Source: Tetmemena sp. SeJ-2015 | Taxonomy: Eukaryota; Ciliophora; Spirotrichea; Sporadotrichida; Oxytrichidae | Length of the DNA: 64,000 nucleotides | Direction: 5' to 3' | NCBI GenBank assembly: GCA_027382625.1 | Contig: JAJKFJ010021527.1 | Span: 37,559 to 101,558, forward strand | Part shown: in pieces, positions 55,819 through 64,000 of the stretch | How positions within the stretch are numbered: the stretch's first letter is position 1 | How the letters are laid out: every line of letters begins with the position of its first letter | Notes under the pieces: generated by a model | Database searches by the model: none | What the model was told of the DNA's origin: nothing | The model's input: the letters and a program-made list of their open reading frames with translations, nothing else | Position numbers and translations under genes: made by a program

Positions 55819-57850
55819 TCAAAATTTATTAATTTTAACGATTTTGCTTCTTGCATATTGGTGCTCCTTGCAGAAAGCTGTGGATAGTCCTCTTGAAAGA
55901 AGTTGCACGCAGTTCAAGCAGTGCTTCATGCTATTTGCAGTGCCTCTATTTCCAGACTTTGATCTTTCGTTGCTGCTCAGCCTAGGTTGCCTTGGAGCAT
56001 TTGGCATCTCAACTTAAGGAGATCCCTCCTGCAAATGAATTTACTCCTGCTTTCTTAGGTCACTAGATAAAGTTGGTGGGTTCTTATTATAATTTTGAAT
56101 ATCAATTGTCTGCTTCTCCTGTTGGACTTAGAGGAATCTTTTAAAATCTTCCAACAGAGACTTCTCAGTCTTGCTCATGTCGTTACTATCCGCGCAGTTG
56201 AACATATTCTTCTTTGAGCCTTGCTTGTTGATATTATTCATAGTGGATAGTGGTTGATAGCTGGGGATGCATATATCGATCTGCTCGTTTTGAATATTTT
56301 TGTCACATACTATGTTCAAATTTTTCTACTTAACAGACAATTTGGTGCCTGAAATATTCTCTTATAAAATACATATAATGAGTGATATTCTTAGGACTTA
56401 TCTAGCTTATCTTAGAATTCTTTATTGTCTTCATACTAGTTGAATAGATGCCAAATGAATCCTCCGCTACTGTAGAAGTCTTGACCTTCTTCAAATTAAT
56501 CTGCTGAGTTGAGGTCTTTGAATTTAAAATTGGCTTTGAACCTTATTTTTGGAGTTGATTGATTGAATTGGTGTTGGAGTTTACTGCAAGCAACTTCACC
56601 TGGTTTTAAAATTAGTTGGATTGCCTTCTTGATTGAAAAAGGGAAGCAGCCCTATTCTAAAGTTCTAGAGCAGCAGAGATTACATGATTGTGCTAAGCAA
56701 CAGGGCTTGTCACTCCTCCTCCCTGCTTAGAGGAGGATCTGTTGTTCTAACAAGCCAATTATTGTCGAGTCTTTTAGCCCTCTTGAGAAATAAAATGAAA
56801 TATTTCTAGTAAGCGTCCTTGCTACTCTCACTATATTCGTCTTCTGCGAAGATCTCTTCTTTTAATTAGAGTTCATAACCTCTGCTTAGGATATTGTATC
56901 TCTCGATAGAGTGGCAAGTTTACTATTCTATCTTACTGGGGAGCAGACATCCTTTTTGAGAACAAGCTTCTTCATACTAATCTTTTGATATCTATTGTAA
57001 GAAGGTGAGCGACTCATAGAAGACTACAGCATTTGCCTCAAATCAGTTCTAGCTTTGGTCTCTTGCCTAAAATCTTCTTGCTCTTTATCAAACTCATGAC
57101 AAAGCTCTTAAATATGAACCAAAGAGGAGTCTTGAAGCTGCTATTTTGTACTGGCTTGTTCATTCTTATCAAATCGTAGTGAACTTTTAGAGTCAAAGTT
57201 TGAATGCATGATCATGTCCTTCAAAATCTACTCTTGCTGCTTTATTTCTTTCATAGCTATTTGAAGCTCATCTAGGTTGAGCGAACTGTAATCTGCTGCC
57301 TGAGCTTCTTAAATGGGGAGAATGTTTTCTTTATTATGAGCTTGCTAAGCTGCAGTTTGTGCTTGCAAATGAGTATTTAGCTTTAAATTGAAAGCCATTT
57401 GGTTATAAGAGCTTCTTATCTCGCTTATTCCTTCATCATTGAATGACTTATTCTGGATAGTAAAATATACATTTGTATTTAAAGTTCCAGACTGCTACTA
57501 CTGCTATTTAGGATAAAACAAGCCAATCATATCTCTTTCATTAGACCCTCTTAGGTTAATTGTGTTCTCTTAGTTTGTATTAGACTCATTTAGGAGACTT
57601 GGGAGTTCTTTGCAGAGGAGATATGTTGAATTATTGAAAGTCTTGTTTTGCTGGCCAGATTAGTTAAGATAGTTTTTGTTCTAGGGACATGATGATCTCT
57701 TTTGATTAATGGTAGCTGTCAGAAATATCTCTTCCTCATCTCCTACTTACACTGTTTCTTTGAGTTCATAGTTTCTCACTAGATTTTGAAGTCTCTCAAT
57801 CTCTAGTTTCAACCGCAGATTCTCATGCGCTAAATCACATTAACTTGGAA
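55819..57850 (-). CDS. Coiled-coil / disordered protein
   Basis: N-terminal coiled coil near 57790 (HENLRLKLEIERLQNLVRNY), a Gln/Asn-rich middle with ISEIRSSYNQMAFNLKLNTH and LDELQIAMKEIKQQE, MSRSPSYNRYQK, and C-terminal blocks TEKSLLEDFKRFLQVQQEKQ, KHCLNCVQLLSRGLSTAFCK EHQYARSK and KINKF before TGA 55819-55821. The C-x2-C ... C-x-E-H pattern could be a small metal site. The start is unclear (near 57880). Tail-to-tail with the kelch gene. No family recognised. Confidence 0.55.
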
Positions 57851-58000
57851 TATTATCATAACTAATTCAATTATTTCAAATTAAATCGTAAATAAAATAC
57901 ATGATATTCATTAAATTGAGCGAGTGTAAATAATTTCATTCTTATTTTAAGTTTGCAAACATAACGGATTCATTCCTCTCAAGAATGAAAAGAGTTGGAT

Positions 58001-58546
58001 TCAAATTTACTCGAATATAGTTCTAAATTCCTCAAAGTTTATTTTTCCATCTCCGTCTCTATCCATATCGACAAAAGTCCTCTCTACTATATCCTAGAGT
58101 TGCAGATCACTAATAGAGTTAGACACTAGTTGCTTCAACACAGTCTTCAACTCTTCTTAGCTGATAAACCCATCGCCATCTATATCATATACTTTGAATA
58201 AGAACTCAATCTTCTGCTCCTCCTGTTCCTCCTCTTTTTAAGGCTTTGCATTGAAAACAGAGAGCGTCCGCACAAATTCTTTGAAATCTATCATATTTTT
58301 ATCATGAACTCCTCCTTGCCCTATCTATCGTTCTCCAAAAGCAAATTCCTTGCAAATTCTTTCTCCTAACGGATTTTTATCAATATCTGGAATAGTCATC
58401 AAGTCATTCACAGTCACATATCCTCTCTTGAAGAAATCCAGTCGCTGAAATCTCTTGTAGATTCGCTTTATTTCTTTAGGAGTGAAATTAGTTTCCTAGC
58501 AGAGCTCGTTTACTTCTTGTTAAGATAGCGTCTGTTTATTTCCCAT
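58001..58546 (-). CDS. Calcineurin B-like EF-hand protein, 181 aa
   Basis: Single frame of 182 codons, ATG at 58546, TGA 58001-58003. MGNKQTLSQQEVNEL is a myristoylation start as in calcineurin B and CHP. Helical lead FTPKEIKRIYKRFQRLDFF, then a degenerate pair, IDFKEFVRTLSVF, and two good C-terminal loops DIDGDGFISQEE and DMDRDGDGKINFEEF. Length and layout fit the regulatory subunit of the Ca2+-activated phosphatase calcineurin, or the related CHP; I cannot separate these by eye. No insert in the germline copy. Confidence 0.82.
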
Positions 58547-58602
58547 GATGTTTAAAAGTTATAATTATAAATTTAAATTTGAATTAGCTCTTAACTCAGG
58601 AA

Positions 58603-60408
58603 ATGCATAACCAATCAGCATTCATGAACACAAGTTACTAGCAAACTGTGGGCTCGGCCTCTATCATATCTACTATGAGTGGCTCTGATCCAAATAAAGT
58701 CATCTTGCTCTTCGATAAAATAGGTATGAATATCAGACTAGTGTAATATTTCTGTAGAAAACTCTGCCAATCTAGAGATTGAGGAGAGATCTCTCAAGAA
58801 TATAGCATCCAAGATTCAAACTAAAATACTTGATGTAGTCTACCTTTCAAATAACCACCCAGAATAAATCAAGATCCTCATTAACTGGCTGGCTTCAAGA
58901 TTTTAAAATGCCACACAAGGTGGGATCATGAGTTGCACTTAGATTTTTAAAGGAATCGCATCTAAATCAGTAAGATATAGTTTGCTAATTTAAATTAGGA
59001 GGGAAAAATCTCATTAGTTAAATTTGGATTAGTTGAAACATTAGATAAAATTCAAAGTTAGCTTTCTGAAAGCCCTATGATTCAAAAAGAAATGCAAGAT
59101 GTCTTGAGGCTCTTAGTTAGTGATTCTTTTGTCTCAACAAATACTCAGAATCTATCTTTCCAGAGCCAAAGCTTCACAATGAAATAGCAGCAAACATATA
59201 TGCCTTCTAATATGAATCATGCAGCTTCTTCCTAATCAATTTTAAATAGCATCCCAGAAAGAGAAGAACATCTCTCTTTCTAAGAATAGGATATGACAGA
59301 TACAAACTTATAATCTTTCTTTTTAGATAAATTTTATTTAGCTACGAATAGAAACATTGCTTAAGTAAAATAGCCATAAATAATAGACTTTTCAAAGACT
59401 CAATTCAATTCTGTAATATAAAACAGTTCAAATAGATCAAACTTTTACACCTCTTAAAACTAAGCAAAAGCATTAGGATACGAAACAGAAATTAAAATTA
59501 AGTAGCTTCTCTTGAAAGAAACTTGTGAGCTTCCCTTCATTTAGCTTAGTGAGGAAGATGAGAGATTCTTATTCGATATTGGTGTCCAGCTCAAATTTGG
59601 AGATTTCAAGAACATTCTTAATGCTTCTCAGAAGTTCCAAAACTTAGCACTATACGATTTCCCTGTTGAAGTATTCCTTCAAAGAACTGATATAATAAGG
59701 GGATTATTTGATCTGCTTGAAGGTGCTTAAGGGTCTTAGTTCACTATGATAGCATAGGCTGCATTGATAAAGTTCGTCCAGAGACTTAAGAACGTTTACA
59801 CCTTCCTGTGTGATCCTAACAACAAAATTTCTCACATGCCCTAGAATGAGAGGGATTTAACAGTTCCATTAGAACCTTATTTAGATTAGACTTATCCTTG
59901 CAATCATAATGGCAGATGGGCAATTCTTGATACTCAAAATGAGAATCAAAAGCTTGGAGTGAGTCCAAACTATGTGCTGTCAACTCAAAATTTAAAGATA
60001 TAGAACATGAGTGCTGCTGCTCTTTAAAACTCACTCAGTTGCAGAGCAGTGCTTTGCATAATATTGACGAAAGCCATCAATCTTTTAAAAGACAAAGAGA
60101 AGATTGGACTTGCTTATCTGAAGTATTAATTTAAGTTTTATTTGATATCAGCTCATTTCAGAATCAATAGATACTCTACTTACTGTATTCAAAGTGGAGG
60201 GAAACTAGGAATTCATTAACTTCATACATCTGTGTCTCTTTGCATTCGATAGTGTAAGTTTAAATCAAATGGTTTAAATTAGAAGATGATGAAATAAACA
60301 TTAAGGAAATTAATTGGAATTTCCTTTTCTTCATATAGCTTAGAGAAGCTTAAGAATTCCATTGAGGGCATGTAAAGTGAACTCACTCATTCTCTTGTTT
60401 GTGAATGA
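58603..60408 (+). CDS. RTTN: Rotatin-like protein, N-terminal part (plus-strand block)
   Basis: ATG at 58603 (MHNQSAFMNTSYQQTVGSAS). A GTATG..TGTAG intron at about 58723-58756 leads to NLEIEERSLKNIASKIQTKI LDVVYLSNNHPEQIKILINW LASRF, the helical N-terminal domain of rotatin. Further on, YDFPVEVFLQRTDIIRGLFD LLEG and ALIKFVQRLKNVYTFL match a conserved rotatin block, followed by CRAVLCIILTKAINLLKDKE. A GTAAGT..TTAG intron near 60257-60285 is followed by about 40 more codons to TGA 60406-60408. Rotatin (Ana3) is needed for centriole/basal body integrity and cilium formation. The C-terminal part of the same family lies on the opposite strand from 60517; see findings. Confidence 0.8.
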
Positions 60409-60516
60409 ATCTAATGTAGTTGAGTCGAGATCTCTGAAGATTTGAGTCTAGTCTTTTTTCTTTTAATCGCCAAGGTAGTGACTGTAAGAAGAAATGTCGG
60501 CAGTTCTCTAGTACTC

Positions 60517-63500
60517 TCAAAATTAATTTTAATCTTGTCTAAGGAGTTAAAGTTCACTTATGACCTCAGGTCTGTTGAGAGTCTGCTTTACACCCTAGTG
60601 ATTGTGAAGAACAATCCAGAGACAAGCTGCTGTGTAAGCCTTGATTCTGGGAATTGTATTCTAGTGACTTAAGAAAGAAAGGAGGCACGGGAGGAAATTC
60701 TCATTAGAGAGGAAGTGGGGCTTCACTCCCTTTGAGAGGGATGCGTTCCTAAGGAATAGTAAACTGTTTGTGAAGATCTTAGTGATCATCTTATTTTCAG
60801 TAGCCTAATTTTGAACTGATATAGTGTCTAAGATGAATAGTACCAGATCAATGAGCTGCTTATTTTTCTAAAAATAATGTTATAAAATAATCAAACTTAC
60901 GAGCACTATCTTTTGACCTTCATCAGTGGAAGCATATGAAGCTAAGAAAGCGATAAAGTAGTTAAGGTATGCTTTGGATAGCTTTATATCTTTCTCATTC
61001 TTGCAAGTGGGCACAATCATTTACAGAACCTCCTCTATGAATTTAAACTTCATTAATTCCTTTGCTATCTCTGCCGATAAACCTAGCGACTTTAGGAGAG
61101 TGAAACCTAATTTCATCAGCTTTGAGTTTGATTAAATGCTTTCCCTTAATTAAAAAAGAATATAGAAAGCTTAAGCAGAAGTCTACAATCAACTTCAGAA
61201 GAAATAAATTAAAAGGGGTGGGACGGAAGTGCACCTCCTCCCTTTTTATGGTCAAAATAGCCCAAAAATCGTACATAATGGGCCAAAAATGCCAAAAAAT
61301 TAAGAGTTTTTGACCTTCGAAATTTCCTTGAGGGTCAAATTTCATGATTTCAATTTTTTTAAAAAATGTTCTATTTTTTTGTTATTAAGTCTTATTTTGA
61401 TAAATACTTTCATGTTTTGGACCCCATTCTTTCCCTTTTAATGACTGAATAACATTTAAAATCCTATATATTCTTCTTCAAAATAGTGAGCAAGAAATGA
61501 TTATCAAAATAGGTGGAATTAGTTCTGCAATTGAATTCCAAGAAGTATAAATGCTATTATCAAAATCGTAAATAAAGCTTGCTATCTTTTATAAAATAGA
61601 ATTAGCGAGACCCTTTTCTTTTTTAAAAGTCAGAGTAAGAAACCAAATACTGCAAAAAGATGAAAATTATCTTGACTTTGAACTTAACTTGCCATATTCT
61701 TCTTAAAAATAAATTCGAGGAAAGATTTCTCTATGTTGGAAGGACGTCAAATAACTGCAATATTTATAAATACTGATGGCTGATTTAACTTATATTTTAG
61801 CCTCTATTTGTGGCTAATATTGTAGATTTTGCTGGTACTGATCAAGTATTTGCCAAAATTTGCCCTATATTATTTTAAAACTATTATTTTAATGGTAAAT
61901 TTGACTTGAAACATTTTTGCGAGTATTTTTTTTTAAAAATTTAAATCTTTAAAATTTGACCCTCAAGGAAATTTCGAAGGCCAAAAACTCTTAATTTTTT
62001 GGCATTTTTGGCCCATTTCGGCCTATATGGAAGATTTTTGGGCTATTTTGACCATAAAAAGGGGGGGAGGTGCACTTCCGTCCCCCCCCAATTAAAAGTT
62101 GTTGCTTCTTCTTTAGTGGGTCAGAACTGCTTGACTAAATAAAGGTGTTCTTGAATTTGAGATTTTAGGATGCGTAAGTGATCTTTATAAATTAAATAGA
62201 TCAAAGTCAAGTAGAGCTCTTATAGAATTGCATCATAAGATTTGGCAAATTAATCCTCTAGAATTGTACTTGCTAAAGTTAAGAATAGTTGACTAGAGCT
62301 CTCTTCCTACTTTTTAGATTTTTAATGCTGCTGACTTATTGTGGATGTCTTAGAAAATGTTTTCTCGTCCAGGAAAGATTGTATTAAGAGTTGTTGAGAG
62401 TTGTAAAATACGTGTCTTAAAATTAGAAGCATCCTCAAGACTTCTCTCTCTGACTAGGAAGCATCCTCGTGGTTGACATAATTGAGCTTTCTTTTTATCT
62501 GAGTTTCGAATGCTTGAGATACATTTTAGCTGTTGTTTAAATTAGACTTGGCGAGGATGGACTTATTTTGGACTTGTTTCTTTTTACCAGCATCTTTTTA
62601 AATTTCTTGGAGAATAAGAGCTTGCTAATTTTCTCTGCAGATTTCAATGACCTTCTTGATGAGATTTTATTCTACTGCTATAGTTTTAGCTTATTAGCTT
62701 CTTGCGAGAATAACTGAAAGGCAAGTTGATTAATAAATAAAAATATTTGTTATATAAAGTAGTAATATCAACTCTATTATTTTCTTGCTCACTCATATCA
62801 TCATAGAGAGAGTTAGAGTTTTGTTGCTTCTTTGGAGAGTAGATATTCTTGAAGAGCATTCCCATTTCTATCAGGAACTTTCCACCATAAGACATTAAGT
62901 CTTCTTACTCATTCACACCAAAATAATTCTTGCCGTCGTACTGCTAAATCATCTCATCAAGCAAGTTATCTTCATCTCTTGACAGTCTAATCAAAAACTC
63001 ACAGATAAATCTAGATATTCCCAGCTTAATAAATTATTTAAACAATTAAATTCTTGATTAAAATATGATAAGAAATGTTTATCATCTCCGCCATAGAAAC
63101 TACTGTTTTTAGATATATCGTTATTAACAAACTTAATTGTTAATAAAACTATTAATAAAGACATAGAAAATTAAATTCATTTTTCGAAATAATGATGTTG
63201 TAAAACTCGACTATGTATATCCAGTTTCTGGGTTGGAATTAGTGATTGATGTGAACTTTTTCAAACAAAAACTGCTTTAACAAATTGACAGTGTAGTCTC
63301 TTGGATGAAGAAGAGCGCAGTGAATTATCTTAGCGCATTTATCAAAGAAGATAGCGAGAACAGCAGGAGTAATGAACTTTAAAGTGCTTCTTCTGAAGCC
63401 ATCTACTGAACTTCTGATGAGATTGAAAATATTAGGCATGAGTCTAGTGCTCTTAACTAGCATATTAGCTAATTGCTGGTCCCTTCTAAATGCTTCGTAT

Positions 63501-64000
63501 AAGAATTCCATTATTCCATTTATGCACAGGTAGACATTGTCTGAGAATTAGGCTGGGTCTTATGTTCTCAGAGTCTTCTCCTTAAGTTGAACTAATATGA
63601 GCCTGTTCTCTACTCTCTCAAGATCTTGCAACTAACTTGCACTCAATAAGTCCACCAAGAAAGTCCAGTAGTCTAATTAAGTCAGTACTGGCAGTGCTCT
63701 CTTGTAATCCATTTGAACTAGCTTCTGTAAAAACTTAAGCGTCAAGGTCAAGAAGATGACTGGGTAGTCTTTGAAGCCAAGCATCTTGCTGATTTGGGAT
63801 ATCATTCCATGCTGGCTAATAAAATAATCATGGTAATAGTTTAAAGAAGAGATTGCACGGTAACTAGCTCCAAGTTACTACCCACAAACTCAGACTCACT
63901 TAGATCTCTACCGTTTTGAGAAATGTCGCAATTTTGAATTAAGGAGTCTGATAAGTGGTTTAGGAACTTAAGAGCTGAAATTTAAAAATATTTTGACGAT
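60517..64000 (-). CDS. RTTN: Rotatin-like protein, C-terminal part (minus-strand block, runs off window)
   Basis: Ends at TGA 60517-60519. The last 110 residues read KMITKIFTNSLLFLRNASLS KGV, NFLPCLLSFLSHQNTIPRIK and AACLWIVLHNHQGVKQTL. This is the rotatin C-terminus, with its conserved 'A-x-x-LW-x-L-x-x-N-x-x-x-x-K' helix. Upstream are QLREIS-like helices, MIVPTCKNEKDIKLSKAYLN, MEFLYEAFRRDQQLANMLVK, SSVDGFRRSTLKFITPAVLA and MISQISKMLGFKDYPVIFLT LTLKFLQKLV. A 33-nt intron sits at 60868-60900. An 0.88-kb inverted-repeat element and several AT-rich gaps (62680-62780, 63030-63210) interrupt it. No start codon in the window; coding continues past 64000. Confidence 0.82.
60868..60900 (-). other. 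33-nt intron in the rotatin-like C-terminal block
   Basis: GTAAGTTTGATT...TTTTTAG on the minus strand. Removal joins STDEGQKIVL to KNKQLIDLVLFILDTIS in frame. It illustrates the short introns of this genome, distinct from pointer-flanked IESs. Confidence 0.85.
61207..62097. mobile_element. Terminal-inverted-repeat element with 8-bp target duplication
   Basis: Inverted repeats 61215-61342 and 61952-62089 are nearly identical over about 130 bp and start GGGG(T/G)GGGACGGAAGTGC. AATTAAAA directly flanks both ends (61207-61214 and 62090-62097). The 600-bp interior is AT-rich with no transposase frame. This is a MITE-like or foldback element; an 8-bp duplication is typical of hAT-type insertion but not proof. 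It lies between coding blocks of the rotatin-like gene and must be removed, or sit in removed DNA, for that gene to work. Confidence 0.9.

Noticed and set aside
55730..56030. Extension of the kelch frame past 55728 into a hydrophobic tail
   Set aside because: That frame is the antisense of the neighbouring minus-strand gene's C-terminus. The alternative frame ending FAQLNYKEFDFMSL fits a normal kelch-gene end.
1..64000. Telomere-bearing (TBE-type) transposon or somatic telomere repeats
   Set aside because: No CCCCAAAA/GGGGTTTT tracts and no transposase-like reading frame seen. The one clear element (61207-62097) has different ends.
1..64000. CRISPR arrays, rRNA genes, riboswitches, operons
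   Set aside because: No regularly spaced repeats, no rRNA core sequences and no prokaryotic gene arrangement seen.

Overview
The window reads as germline (micronuclear) DNA of a spirotrich ciliate of the Oxytricha/Stylonychia kind. Two observations support this. First, conserved proteins translate only if TAA and TAG are read as glutamine, with TGA as the sole stop. Second, at least 18 sites in or near conserved coding sequence carry a short insert flanked by a 3-15 bp direct repeat (a 'pointer'). Removing the insert with one repeat copy restores the frame and the expected protein. These are internal eliminated sequences (IESs), excised when the somatic nucleus develops. Many pointers lack TA (for example AGAG, GAG, ACTGC), which argues against the TA-only IESs of Paramecium or Euplotes. 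Conventional GT..AG introns of about 33-38 nt also occur. The DNA is AT-rich, with two abrupt GC-rich islands.

Layout. 0-10 kb: a BPI/LBP-like secreted protein (cut by the left edge), an EF-hand protein, a doublecortin-like coiled-coil protein, a small basic protein, an HMG-box protein, a GSK3-like kinase and a possible ATG13-like protein. 10-17.5 kb: a minus-strand array of six related Cys-rich membrane-protein copies, some damaged. 18-28 kb: a secreted protein, a small acidic protein, NPRL2 (GATOR1), SDA1 (60S biogenesis/export), RRP42 (exosome) and eIF3m. 28.7-36.3 kb: a long disordered protein, cactin (spliceosome), a repeat-rich gap with a GC island, and a four-helix membrane protein. 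36.6-49.5 kb: an orphan kinase fragment, a leucine-rich protein, an RGG protein, an unexplained 1.5-kb non-coding block, a DxDxT phosphatase, two unknown proteins and a multi-EF-hand protein. 49.5-58.6 kb: a SHIPPO-type ciliary protein, a helical protein, two adjacent genes (the second with kelch repeats), a coiled-coil protein and a calcineurin-B-like protein. 58.6-64 kb: a rotatin-like (basal body) gene whose N-terminal part is on the plus strand and whose C-terminal part is on the minus strand. It looks like a scrambled gene needing an inversion, and one of its non-coding gaps carries an 0.88-kb terminal-inverted-repeat element.

The genes do not form operons. They are a housekeeping and ciliary set in mixed orientation, often about 50-150 bp apart, as expected where the precursors of many small somatic chromosomes lie side by side. 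Most coding coordinates below are germline spans that include introns and IESs; where I could not resolve every junction I say so.
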